Shown: positions 27,028 to 35,441, counted from the stretch's first letter. The stretch: DNA of 64,000 nt from Marivirga tractuosa DSM 4126 (GCF_000183425.1 NC_014759.1:2511001-2575000); one strand, 5' to 3'. Notes: generated by a model from the sequence alone, not told the origin. A program made the numbers and translations.

Positions 27028-28083
27028 TTATTTTCTAAATGATAAAAGTGCTCTTTGTATAGGTAGCTCCAAAAATCTATAAATCAATACTGCTAAAATA
27101 TTTAAACAGATAAATCGAATGAGTAAATTACTGGAGATTTGAAAATATACAAACTCCGAAAAATAGCCAACATGAATAAGATAAAATGCATAGGCTGAAT
27201 TGCCCAAAAGAATCATGAATGGTGTGGATAAGAATTTGGAGAAATAAGTTCTTTCAGCGCAAAGCCCTATTAAAAATAATCCTATTGAAAAAGGAAGAAG
27301 AATGTGGTTTAACATTAATCCAATAGGATGAGCTATCCCATAAGTATTTTCAGCATCTTGAAAATTTGAAATGATAATTAGCATAATTAGATAAATGAGA
27401 GCGCCAGCAAAAGTTGGTTTGAATTTGAGAATTCTTTCGGACATTCTATTATACCATAATTTAGCTACCAGAGTCCCAATTGTAAACTCAAATACTCGCC
27501 CGAAAAAGGTATAAATCATTAGGAAATCAAAGTTTGCTAGAAATCCATGAAATGAGATAGTGGAAAAGGAAAACATTAAGCCTAAACCTAAAAGCAAAAC
27601 CGATAATGGCCAAAACAAAAACCAGTAGTTATATTTCTTAATGCAAAAGAAAAACATTGGCACAGTAAGGTAGAACATCAATTGGACGGGTATAGTCCAT
27701 GCTTGCCCAACGTAAGCAAATTTAAAATCTTCAAAATAGCTTTGTAGAAGAAGGAACGACAGGATAAAAGATTTTATGGATTCCCATTGCCAAATAGCAG
27801 CGATCAATAAGAGAATCCAATATAGTGGCAGAAGTCTTGCTAGGCGCTTTTGAATAAATTTTTTAAATGAGAACTCACTATTATTATACTTATCAAAATA
27901 AAGGATGTAGGTTAAGAAACCACTAATAGTAAAGAATATACCCACATGGAATTCTTTAAAAATACTGCTTAGCCGACCGATTTCTACTTCTCCAGCAATA
28001 TGATGTAAAAATATCATCCATGCTGCTATAATTCTAATTCCTGCTAATGCGGGGAAGAATATTTTGTTTTCTGATTTTTGCAT
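27028..28083 (-). CDS. Acyltransferase 3 family membrane protein (OafA/YrhL-like)
   Basis: 351 residues with about ten membrane helices. The N-terminal motif FPALAGIRIIAAWMIFLHHI (with the catalytic-type His pair region R-X10-H) and FHVGIFFTISGFL are hallmarks of the acyltransferase 3 family, which O-acylates cell-surface polysaccharides or lipids. Substrate is unknown. No SGNH domain is appended. The gene is followed at five bases by the CPXCG protein gene. The upstream divergent gene (28196, rightward) shares the promoter region. Confidence 0.88.
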   Translation of the reverse strand: MQKSENKIFFPALAGIRIIAAWMIFLHHIAGEVEIGRLSSIFKEFHVGIFFTISGFLTYILYFDKYNNSEFSFKKFIQKRLARLLPLYWILLLIAAIWQWESIKSFILSFLLLQSYFEDFKFAYVGQAWTIPVQLMFYLTVPMFFFCIKKYNYWFLFWPLSVLLLGLGLMFSFSTISFHGFLANFDFLMIYTFFGRVFEFTIGTLVAKLWYNRMSERILKFKPTFAGALIYLIMLIIISNFQDAENTYGIAHPIGLMLNHILLPFSIGLFLIGLCAERTYFSKFLSTPFMILLGNSAYAFYLIHVGYFSEFVYFQISSNLLIRFICLNILAVLIYRFLELPIQRALLSFRK

Positions 28084-28195
28084 TCTTGCAGCAATTTAGG
28101 ACTAAAAGCATATTATCAAAAAGTACTATGGGCTATGTGTTTGAATTTTGTAGTTTTGAATAAAACAGAAATCAATAACCAACGTTTCGAATTGT

Positions 28196-28747
28196 ATGAA
28201 AAGATTAAGCTTAACACTCGCAGCCTTATTTATTGTAATTAACATATCAAACGCTCAAGTTGGAGATTCTTTTCCTGAAATGACGGGAACCAGTTTGACA
28301 GATGATGAAATTACTGTTCCATCTGCCACTCAAGATAAGATGACTCTGATTGGTATTGCATTCAGTAAAAAAGCAGAAGATGATTTAAAAACCTGGTTTC
28401 AGCCAGTATGGGAAAGATTTATTAGAGAAGCAGATCCTAATGCATTAATTCCTGAGATGAAGCCTGATGTAAACGTGGTCTTTATTCCAATGTTTACGGG
28501 TTTAAAAAGAGGTGCCTCGGGATCAGCTTTAAGAAAAATGCAGAAAGATGTTGATGAAAAATTACACCCGCACGTGATAGTTTATAGTGGTAAAATGGGA
28601 GACTATGAAGATCAGCTGAACATGACAGAGAAAGACCAACCTTACTTTTTTGTGGTGAATAAAAAAGGCGAAATCATTTATGCAACAGCAGGCCGATCCT
28701 CAATGAAAAAATTAAATGAGGTGGAGGAATTGGTAACAGATTACTAA
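28196..28747 (+). CDS. Secreted thioredoxin-fold-like protein without CXXC
   Basis: 183 residues. MKRLSLTLAALFIVINISNAQ is a signal peptide. The start of the mature protein (VGDSFPEMTGTSLTDDEITVPS) resembles a peroxiredoxin/TlpA opening, and KPDVNVVFIPMF..PHVIVYSGKMGDYEDQL..QPYFFVVNKKGEIIYATAG has the strand order of a thioredoxin fold. It lacks an active-site CXXC; some similarity in layout to ATP10-type assembly factors is visible but weak. A TAGTTTTG -7-like element lies at 28151-28158. Its stop overlaps the convergent 44-residue membrane protein gene by four bases. Confidence 0.7.
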   Translation: MKRLSLTLAALFIVINISNAQVGDSFPEMTGTSLTDDEITVPSATQDKMTLIGIAFSKKAEDDLKTWFQPVWERFIREADPNALIPEMKPDVNVVFIPMFTGLKRGASGSALRKMQKDVDEKLHPHVIVYSGKMGDYEDQLNMTEKDQPYFFVVNKKGEIIYATAGRSSMKKLNEVEELVTDY

Positions 28748-28878
28748 AGGATTCCCATATATTTAAGAAATTCAAGTACAATATTATATAAGCCAAAAAT
28801 TGCAATGGCTAATACCAAGATAGCAACAAAGCCCTTTCTGAATGGGGCTTTTTCTTTTTCGAACTTTCTATTTTTCAT
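28744..28878 (-). CDS. 44-residue single-pass membrane protein coupled to the lipid kinase gene
   Basis: The frame reads MKNRKFEKEKAPFRKGF, then one hydrophobic helix (VAILVLAIAIFGLYNIVLEF) and ends KYMGIL. The basic, polar N-terminus before a single helix predicts an inner-membrane protein with its N-terminus in the cytoplasm. The ATG overlaps the TGA of the lipid kinase gene as ATGA (28875-28878), the usual sign of translational coupling. Its DNA also encodes, on the other strand, a terminator-like hairpin for the convergent gene. Not a recognised family. It may assist or localise the lipid kinase; that is inference. Confidence 0.65.
   Translation of the reverse strand: MKNRKFEKEKAPFRKGFVAILVLAIAIFGLYNIVLEFLKYMGIL
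28828..28853 (+). terminator. Probable terminator of the thioredoxin-like gene, inside the convergent small gene
   Basis: AAAGCCC (28828-28834) pairs with GGGCTTT (28845-28851), followed by T-rich sequence (TTCTTTTTC). It lies 81 bases after the stop of the rightward gene and within the coding region of the leftward 44-residue protein. Confidence 0.45.
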
Positions 28879-29759
28879 TTCTGTGAAATTACCCTGAGTG
28901 CTCCTTGAAGAATCTCGGCTTTAATTTCTTGATTTACGCCTTTAAGCTCACCATCAATCTGCAATAATTCTGCTTCCTTACAGTAAATCTTCGCTTTTTC
29001 AACTTTATAAATTTCAACGTAGGGAGAACTTTTAATATCTCCTAAAAAGGATTCTAAGGTTAAGGAAAGTAAATCTTTTAGCGGAATAGGTTTGAAAATA
29101 ACTAGCTCAAAAGTGCCATCATCTAATTTGCTTTCAGGATTAATCACAGCACCGGTACCATAACTGGAAGCATTTGCCATCACGATCATTTCCGCCTTTA
29201 CCGTTTTTTCTGAGCCGTTAAATTCAATTCTAAATTCGTTAGTCTTTTTCTCCATCAAAGATCCAAAAAATGATTTGGCATATGAGAGCATTCCTCTTTC
29301 ACCACTTTCTTCAAAATCTTTAATCATTTTAGCGTTAAAACCCAGATCACTTAAATGAAGACAGATGAATTCATCATTAATTTGAATTACATCCATTGAA
29401 ATCGAATTTCCTATCATCAGTAATTCTAAGCTTTCTTCAACATCCTCTTCTATATCCAATTCATAGGCCAATCCATTGGCTGAGCCTAAAGGTATAATCC
29501 CCAATTGTGCTGGAGAATTTAACAAAAGCTGTGCAATCATATTTACAGTTCCGTCTCCACCGCAGGCTACCAGCGTATCCGCTTGATATTCATCCTGTTT
29601 TTCTTCTATTTTTTCCTTATCATTTTCGCCTGTGGTATAGAAAAGAGCATATTCCTTCTTATTTTTATCACAGACTCTAGAGATTTGCTTTTCCAAAGTG
29701 GATTTATCATTATTACCTGACTTAGGGTTGATGATGAAAAGAAGCTTTTTGGGTTGCAT
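28875..29759 (-). CDS. Diacylglycerol kinase-family lipid kinase
   Basis: 294 residues, the size of YegS/DgkB-type lipid kinases. The catalytic domain is shown by LLFIINPKSG (residues 6-15), the nucleotide-binding VACGGDGTVNMIAQ (near 62-75) and GIIPLGSANGLAYEL. The C-terminal half (TNEFRIEFNGSEKTVKAEMI.., GTFELVIFKPIP) is the substrate-binding beta-sandwich. These enzymes phosphorylate diacylglycerol or related lipids at the membrane surface. It is translationally coupled to a 44-residue membrane protein downstream. A phosphatidate phosphatase-like gene is transcribed divergently at 29864, suggesting opposing reactions. Confidence 0.9.
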   Translation of the reverse strand: MQPKKLLFIINPKSGNNDKSTLEKQISRVCDKNKKEYALFYTTGENDKEKIEEKQDEYQADTLVACGGDGTVNMIAQLLLNSPAQLGIIPLGSANGLAYELDIEEDVEESLELLMIGNSISMDVIQINDEFICLHLSDLGFNAKMIKDFEESGERGMLSYAKSFFGSLMEKKTNEFRIEFNGSEKTVKAEMIVMANASSYGTGAVINPESKLDDGTFELVIFKPIPLKDLLSLTLESFLGDIKSSPYVEIYKVEKAKIYCKEAELLQIDGELKGVNQEIKAEILQGALRVISQK

Positions 29760-29863
29760 AAAAATAAAAATTAGAAATTATTCTACGTACGCTAAATATA
29801 CGATTTGCCCTTTATTTAAAGCGACTATTAGGTATTATTTCTCCACCTAAAATTGTTCCTTTT

Positions 29864-30793
29864 ATGGGCTATGGAAATCAAAATCTGATTTACCTTAAAG
29901 GCGGAGTGCTTGAAAACAGGCCTGAATTTTATTCTAAAGCTACCGATAAGAGAAGAAAGAATTTCAGAATCATGTTATCGCGTTATTTAAGCTCTCCAAT
30001 TCCTGAAATGAAAGTACTTATTACTTTAGGAGAAGAAAAATTCACAACTCAAACGGATGATTACGGCTATTTCAGCGCATGGATTGAACCTAAACAGGCT
30101 TTTAGAGCTGGTTGGCATCAGGTGACATTCAGTATAAATGATGAGAATGAAGAAATATGTCGAGTTCAGGGTGAGTTTTTGATTATTGGAGATAAAGCTG
30201 AATTTGGCACAATTTCAGATATAGATGATACCATCTTAGTATCCCATGCCACTCAGCTTTTCAAGAAATTTCGTCTCATCATGACTAAAAATGCTAAGAC
30301 AAGGCTACCTTTTGAAGGCGTAGCTGAATTTTATAAAAAATTAAAAGGCGCAGAAAACCCTTTTTTCTATGTAAGTAGCAGTGAATGGAATCTATATGAA
30401 TTCCTACAGGATTTTTTCAAAGTTAGAAATATTCCGAAAGGTCCCTTTCTTTTACAAGAGTATAAATCTGGATTGCGAGATTTGCTTTTTACAGGAGGAG
30501 GTAGTCACCAACATAAGCAAGATAAAATTAAAAGACTAATGACACTCTTACCCAATCTTAAATTCATATTGATTGGAGACAGCGGGCAAAGAGATACCGA
30601 AATTTATAGACAAGCATTGCACGAATTTCCGAATAGAATTTTAGCAGTTTACATCCGTAAAATTGGAAAGAAGGATGATTTTGATGAAAAAACCACTCAG
30701 GAATTTAAGGAAAAAGGAGTGCCTTTGTTGCTTATAGAAAACACCGAAGAGGCAGTAGCACATGCTAAGAAAGTCGGTCTAGTTAAGGATTGA
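29864..30793 (+). CDS. APP1-type phosphatidate phosphatase-like protein
   Basis: 309 residues. The HAD-like catalytic motif DIDDTILVSHAT (DxDxT, near 117-128) is followed by YVSSSEWNLYEFLQDFF, QEYKSGLRDLLFTGG..HKQDKIKRL and FILIGDSGQRDTEIYRQAL (near 230), the complete set for the App1 (DUF2183) domain. App1 of yeast removes phosphate from phosphatidic acid; bacterial members are little studied. No signal peptide, so likely cytoplasmic or peripheral. Residues ~1-110 are a beta-rich N-terminal region typical of the family. Divergent from a lipid kinase gene. Confidence 0.88.
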   Translation: MGYGNQNLIYLKGGVLENRPEFYSKATDKRRKNFRIMLSRYLSSPIPEMKVLITLGEEKFTTQTDDYGYFSAWIEPKQAFRAGWHQVTFSINDENEEICRVQGEFLIIGDKAEFGTISDIDDTILVSHATQLFKKFRLIMTKNAKTRLPFEGVAEFYKKLKGAENPFFYVSSSEWNLYEFLQDFFKVRNIPKGPFLLQEYKSGLRDLLFTGGGSHQHKQDKIKRLMTLLPNLKFILIGDSGQRDTEIYRQALHEFPNRILAVYIRKIGKKDDFDEKTTQEFKEKGVPLLLIENTEEAVAHAKKVGLVKD

Positions 30794-30896
30794 TTATCAG
30801 TATGGTAGCTAATGTTACATTAAGATACATTTAGGCAAACACATCCCTAAACAAAGCGTTATATTCCTATAATTTAACAAACCAAATTTAAAACTT

Positions 30897-31529
30897 ATGG
30901 GACTTAGAATAGGAGATACCGCACCGAATTTTCAAGCGGATACTACAGAAGGAAAAATTGATTTTCATGAATGGTTAGGTGATAGCTGGGGGATATTATA
31001 TTCTCACCCAGCAGATTTTACACCTGTTTGTACTACAGAAATTGGAAGGACAGCACAATTAAAAGATGAGTTTGCAAAACGTAATACGAAAGTGGCTGTG
31101 GTTAGTGTGGATGATGTAAAATCACATAATGAGTGGAAAAAGGATGTAAATGAAACTCAAAATACGACCGTAGAATTTCCAATTATAGGAGATGAAAATA
31201 GAGTAGTCGCCAATCTTTATGATATGATTCATGAAAATGCCTCAGCGACTGCTACCGTTCGTTCCGTGTTTTTCATCGGGCCAGATAAAAAAATAAAAGC
31301 AAGTATCACTTATCCGGCCAGTACAGGAAGGAATTTTGCTGAGATTTTAAGAGTGATCGATTCGTTGCAGTTAACTGCAAAGCATCAAGTGGCAACTCCT
31401 GCTGATTGGAAGTTTGGTGAAGATGTTATCATTACTCCTGCAGTAAAAGATGAAGAAATAGCAGCCAAATTTCCAAAAGGTCATACCATAATTAAACCAT
31501 ATTTAAGAACTACGCCCCAGCCAGAATAA
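30897..31529 (+). CDS. 1-Cys peroxiredoxin (Prx6 type)
   Basis: 210 residues, typical for the Prx6 group (about 210-220). The peroxidatic Cys lies in HPADFTPVCTTEIGR (near residue 46). Conserved Arg and the C-terminal arm (ADWKFGEDVIITPAVKDEEIAAKFPKG, the Prx6 C-terminal extension with DWxxGE) are present. No second conserved resolving Cys. It reduces peroxides using a thiol partner in the cytosol. A very strong terminator follows, and the gene is monocistronic. Confidence 0.94.
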   Translation: MGLRIGDTAPNFQADTTEGKIDFHEWLGDSWGILYSHPADFTPVCTTEIGRTAQLKDEFAKRNTKVAVVSVDDVKSHNEWKKDVNETQNTTVEFPIIGDENRVVANLYDMIHENASATATVRSVFFIGPDKKIKASITYPASTGRNFAEILRVIDSLQLTAKHQVATPADWKFGEDVIITPAVKDEEIAAKFPKGHTIIKPYLRTTPQPE

Positions 31530-31533
31530 AGAG

Positions 31534-31581
31534 TTGTACATAAAAAAACCGAAGTTTACACTTCGGTTTTTTTATGTACAA
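31534..31581. terminator. Strong bidirectional Rho-independent terminator
   Basis: A 21-base arm from TTGTACATA through CCGAAG (31534-31554) is the exact complement of CTTCGG through ATGTACAA (31561-31581), with a six-base loop. A- and T-runs of seven flank the GC part of the stem, so it can stop transcripts from both the peroxiredoxin gene and the convergent small gene at 31621. Confidence 0.9.
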
Positions 31582-31620
31582 TATTAAAAACTGCCTCCAA
31601 ACGGATAGTTATATAATCCT

Positions 31621-31848
31621 TCAGGCAGAATTTTTAACGTATTGATTTTCTTGAACTAATTCGAAGTACTCTTCAAATAGAGATTTTGAAATTAATTTGC
31701 TTTCAGTTCCTGAGCCCCATTTTGCATTTATTTCAAATAATCCGTTATAAGCTCTTCCTTCGTAATTCTCACCTAATTTAAAACCACTTAATCCAGTTTT
31801 CTGGTCAGGTAACTTATTACAAACAAAATTTATTCTATACCTATCCAT
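31621..31848 (-). CDS. Small hypothetical protein
   Basis: 75 residues, no signal peptide or membrane segment. MDRYRINFVCNKLPDQKTGLSGFKLGENYEGRAYNGLFEINAKWG reads as a small beta-rich domain, then a short helix SKSLFEEYFELVQEN. Similar short proteins with YEGR(A/E)YNGLFE-like cores exist in Bacteroidota with unknown function. It converges on the peroxiredoxin gene across a strong terminator. Confidence 0.6.
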   Translation of the reverse strand: MDRYRINFVCNKLPDQKTGLSGFKLGENYEGRAYNGLFEINAKWGSGTESKLISKSLFEEYFELVQENQYVKNSA

Positions 31849-32083
31849 AACTTAAAAGTTTTTGTAAAACTATACACTAAAGACCAAGATGTGTGCCAAA
31901 AGGTTGTGATTTCTAATTTATTTATCGATTAACAGGGTGAATTTTAGGATGAGTAAGAAAACTATAAAATTAAAAGAGGAAGAAAGTGAACTTCATTGAA
32001 GTGCAAAAATTCATTATAAATCAGTTGAAAAGCCACCTATCGCCCTCCCTTGCTTTATGTATTAAATTACATTTATTTAAAGC

Positions 32084-32112
32084 TTGTATAGCTTCATAAT
32101 TATTTACCTTTG
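32084..32112 (+). promoter_or_regulatory. Bacteroidota-type promoter (TTG-N18-TAnnTTTG) for the ClC gene
   Basis: TTG at 32084-32086 and TACCTTTG at 32105-32112 are separated by 18 bases, fitting the consensus for Flavobacterium/Bacteroidota primary sigma factor promoters (TTG, 17-23 bases, TAnnTTTG). The expected transcription start falls at or within a few bases of the ATG at 32118. Confidence 0.5.
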
Positions 32113-32117
32113 CATTT

Positions 32118-33896
32118 ATGAAATTTAAAGGCCTCTTGCTTAAGTTTCTTATTTGGCGTGTTAAGCATGTCAGCACCACTAATTTTGTAATCATTACTAG
32201 TGGGATTATTGGCATTATAGCTGGCTTGGCTGCTGTAACGCTTAAGGAAAGCGTACATGTGCTTCAAAATTTTTTAACTCGAGACTTTCAGCAGGAATTT
32301 GGGAATTACTTATATCTCAGTTATCCACTCATTGGCATTGTACTTACACTCCTTCTATCTAAATATATTTTAAAGGAAAAATTGGGGCACGGTATAACTG
32401 ATATTTTGTATTCCATTTCCAAAAAGTCAAGTATTGTGAAGCGCACTAAAACTTTTTCGAGAATGCTTACCAGTACGCTTACTGTTGGTTTTGGCGGATC
32501 AGTTGGGCTAGAGGCACCTATTGTGGTGACTGGTTCAGCCATTGGTTCAAATATAGGACGACTAGTTCACCTAAATTATAAACAGAGAACATTACTAATT
32601 GGATGTGGATCAGCTGGTGCAATTTCAGCTATATTTAATTCGCCCATAGCAGGTGTGATTTTTAGTATTGAAGTAATATTAGCGGAAGTCACCATAAGTT
32701 CTTTCATTCCACTTTTGATAGCCTCAGTATGTGGAGCATTGGTTTCCTTGACTCTACTAGGAGATGATGTCCTTTTTTCTTTTAACCTAACGGATGAATT
32801 TATTGCTTCCGACACTCCTTTCTACATTTTCTTAGGAATTTTTACAGGCTTGGTTGCTTTGTATTTTACTAGAGTTGTCGGAAAAGTAGAAGGAATGATA
32901 AAAAATGTGAAAGGTGATTTAAACCGAGCAATTTTAGGTGGTGTATCCTTAGGCTTTTTAATATTCCTGTTACCGCCTTTATATGGAGAGGGCTATGATA
33001 CGATTACCAAATTACTGGAGGGAAATGCACAAGACATCTTAAATAACAGCTTGTTTTTTGATGATATTGAGTCATTCTTTTTAATAGTGCTCTTTGCTGC
33101 AGGTATTATACTAGTAAAACCTGTAGCAACTGCTTTAACTATAGGTTCTGGCGGTAGTGGTGGAATCTTCGCTCCTTCTTTGTTTTTAGGTGGCGTTACA
33201 GGATTCTTATTTGCATATTTGATCAATAAGACGGGAATTACGGCTCCTATTAGCCTTAGTAATTTTACTCTGGTCGGGATGAGTGGTGTTATGAGCGGAG
33301 TTTTGCATGCACCGCTCACCGCTATTTTCTTAATAGCAGAGATCACCAGTGGTTATACCCTTTTTGTTCCTTTAATGATCGTATCAGCCATTTCTTATAG
33401 CACTATATCTTATTTTGAAAAGTTCTCTATCTACACTAAGCCATTGGTGGAGAAGGGAGATTTGATTTATCATGATAAAGATCGACAAGTATTAAGTTTA
33501 ATAGACTTGAAAAAAGTAATAGAAACAGATTTACTAACAATTGATCCTGATGCTACCCTAGGAGAGCTGGTCGACTTGGTTAGGTTCTCAAAACGTAATA
33601 TTTTTCCTGTTGTAAATCAAGAACGTGAATTGATGGGGATAGTGACCTTGGATGATATTCGAGAGATCATGTTTGATGAGGAATCCCGAAAAAATATTAT
33701 TGTAAACACACTGATGCACAGTCCGCCAACCTTCGTTACTGGCAAAGAAAACATGCGCTCTGTCATGATGAAGTTTGAAAAAACTGGAGCATGGAACTTG
33801 CCAGTGCTAGAAGAGGGTAAATATGAAGGATTTGTTTCCAAGTCTAGAATATTCAATGCCTATCGCAAAAAACTGATCAGGCAGCAGATCGAATAA
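32118..33896 (+). CDS. ClC-family chloride channel/antiporter with CBS pair
   Basis: 592 residues. Around ten to twelve membrane helices (to about residue 440). Selectivity-filter and gating-type motifs: GGSVGLEAPIV (near 132, gating Glu in GLEAP), GSAGAISAIFNSPIAGVIF, and GSGGSGGIFAPSLFLGG (near 344). The last ~120 residues form two CBS domains (DPDATLGELVDLVRFSKRNIFPVV; NMRSVMMKFEKTGAWNLPVLEEGKYEGFV), which usually bind adenine nucleotides and regulate gating. The channel or exchanger mechanism cannot be decided. A good promoter overlaps the start, implying a very short or absent leader. Confidence 0.93.
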   Translation: MKFKGLLLKFLIWRVKHVSTTNFVIITSGIIGIIAGLAAVTLKESVHVLQNFLTRDFQQEFGNYLYLSYPLIGIVLTLLLSKYILKEKLGHGITDILYSISKKSSIVKRTKTFSRMLTSTLTVGFGGSVGLEAPIVVTGSAIGSNIGRLVHLNYKQRTLLIGCGSAGAISAIFNSPIAGVIFSIEVILAEVTISSFIPLLIASVCGALVSLTLLGDDVLFSFNLTDEFIASDTPFYIFLGIFTGLVALYFTRVVGKVEGMIKNVKGDLNRAILGGVSLGFLIFLLPPLYGEGYDTITKLLEGNAQDILNNSLFFDDIESFFLIVLFAAGIILVKPVATALTIGSGGSGGIFAPSLFLGGVTGFLFAYLINKTGITAPISLSNFTLVGMSGVMSGVLHAPLTAIFLIAEITSGYTLFVPLMIVSAISYSTISYFEKFSIYTKPLVEKGDLIYHDKDRQVLSLIDLKKVIETDLLTIDPDATLGELVDLVRFSKRNIFPVVNQERELMGIVTLDDIREIMFDEESRKNIIVNTLMHSPPTFVTGKENMRSVMMKFEKTGAWNLPVLEEGKYEGFVSKSRIFNAYRKKLIRQQIE

Positions 33897-34373
33897 GCTA
33901 AATTTATAAAATATTACATCTATTACTTCGGTAGTTGTTATATGCTTGGTTTTATGCTAAGTAGTTGGCTTTCTGATCCTTGTCCACATTTTACAATACG
34001 CTATAAATATTTTAAAATACTGACCATCAACCATTTATATTATAGATGTGGATAAATGTGGATAACTTACTCATATTGTGGATAAATTATTCTTTGATAA
34101 CTTGAATCTTTTTTTTGTTAAATATACTGGCTGGTTGCTCCTTCTAATGTAAGGTTTTATAAGCATGGTAACATGTTCTATTAAAGTGCGAAATAATTAA
34201 ACAAAACACGCCTAAGTAAAAATACTTAAGTTAAGATTACCCCATTTTTATCAGTATGAATTAAATGTTTACTTTAAGTTAACTTTTGCATGAATTGTAA
34301 ATACTAAAATTCAAGTTGAATTAACATCGGAAAATGGTTTAGACTAGAACACCACCTTATTAGAAAAGTACAA
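33897..34373. other. 477-bp gene-free AT-rich spacer holding a candidate replication origin
   Basis: No coding frame is seen on either strand. The spacer lies between the convergent ClC and S41 protease genes. It contains a cluster of DnaA boxes (listed separately), an adjoining T-rich tract at 34104-34120, a small hairpin TAAGTA-AAAA-TACTTA (34213-34228) and two CTTAAGTTAA/TTTAAGTTAA sites downstream. Confidence 0.5.
33980..34120. other. DnaA-box cluster with adjoining T-rich tract (putative oriC)
   Basis: Three exact copies of the DnaA box TGTGGATAA (reverse complement of TTATCCACA) occur at 34047-34055, 34057-34065 and 34077-34085, all in one orientation and spaced 10 and 20 bp apart (whole helical turns). 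A fourth, inverted, one-mismatch box TTGTCCACA is at 33980-33988. Directly after the boxes is GAATCTTTTTTTTGTTA (34104-34120), similar to the 13-mer unwinding repeats of origins. dnaA itself is not in the window, which is normal in this phylum. Confidence 0.6.
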
Positions 34374-35441
34374 TTATTGATCTTTAATAAAATTAATTGC
34401 TTCTTCAATCATTCTGTCTTTTCCTCCAGCCAAGTCAGCGGAATCTAATTCTACTGCTATTTCAGGTTTTACACCAAATTCAATGTTGTTTCCATTTGCA
34501 TCTAAAGTTCGAGTAGAAGAAAACCTGTATCGCCAACCATTTGGTAGTTCATTGTTGATAGGTAGACCGCCACCACCACCAGTTTGGTCACCCATAATTG
34601 TGACATTTGGTAAGAAGCTCATCATACTAGCAAAGAAATTTGCCGAACTATAACTGCTTCTATTCACCAAAACTACAATTGGCTTATCAAATTTATACTC
34701 CTCATCACCTTCAAATTCAAGGAACTTTTCTTCCGCTTGGGAAAATTCGTCATGTTCTGGACCTATTTTATAAAACCAATCGGCAACTTTTATTTTTTCA
34801 TCTGCAAATCGATTGGCTATTGTAAAGGCATTACTGATACTGCCACCGCCATTATTTCTCACATCAATTATTAAGCCTGCCACCGGTCCTTTTAAACTAT
34901 TGAGTTCAAAACTTCCTTCCCGCTCATTGATTAAAAATTTAAATACTAAATAATCCATTAAGGAGGTACTTACATTATCAGAAAAGCTTTCATAATACAT
35001 ATAACCAACCGAGTCGATGATAGTATTATGGATCGGACCCGATATTTGATAATCTTTACTTGGTACTAAATAGTTTCTTTCAATCACATCAAAATTAAAA
35101 TTCGAAGGATACTTTAAAAACCAATCCCAATTTCTTGATAAGTCAATTCCTGCTGATATATTGACATGCCCGTCTTTCAGTATAAACAACATGTCAGCCA
35201 GCACATTAAATAGCTCTATGCTATTCCTTGCTTTTACGGCTTTTGGTCTAAAAACATCTCTGGCGGAATCCCAATCAATACTCTTATCTATGAAAAAGGA
35301 GTATTTTTCATCTACAGTTTCCCATAAATGATCAAAAATCACGGCATTCTCTGGTTCTGTTTCCTCTTTCATAAAAAGTCTTTCACAAGAAGAAAAACCT
35401 AGAGATATGATCAGTAATATGAGAATATGTTTTTGTTTCAT
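34374..35441 (-). CDS. S41-family (C-terminal processing-type) peptidase lipoprotein
   Basis: 355 residues. MKQKHILILLIISLGFSSCE is a lipoprotein signal (lipobox FSSC). The S41 core is seen in AGLIIDVRNNGGGSISNAF (near 190), VVLVNRSSYSSANFFASMM with the catalytic Ser (near 259) and GDQTGGGGGLPINNEL. No separate PDZ domain is evident. The family cleaves periplasmic proteins or damaged polypeptides, or serves in tail processing. The start overlaps the end of the outer-membrane protein gene as ATGA (35438-35441). It is the last gene of a lysA-barrel-S41 group. Confidence 0.85.
   Translation of the reverse strand: MKQKHILILLIISLGFSSCERLFMKEETEPENAVIFDHLWETVDEKYSFFIDKSIDWDSARDVFRPKAVKARNSIELFNVLADMLFILKDGHVNISAGIDLSRNWDWFLKYPSNFNFDVIERNYLVPSKDYQISGPIHNTIIDSVGYMYYESFSDNVSTSLMDYLVFKFLINEREGSFELNSLKGPVAGLIIDVRNNGGGSISNAFTIANRFADEKIKVADWFYKIGPEHDEFSQAEEKFLEFEGDEEYKFDKPIVVLVNRSSYSSANFFASMMSFLPNVTIMGDQTGGGGGLPINNELPNGWRYRFSSTRTLDANGNNIEFGVKPEIAVELDSADLAGGKDRMIEEAINFIKDQ

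Noticed and set aside
32021..32215. Leftward 64-codon frame overlapping the ClC start
   Set aside because: Lies opposite the ClC promoter and gene, with no signal peptide, family resemblance or start context.
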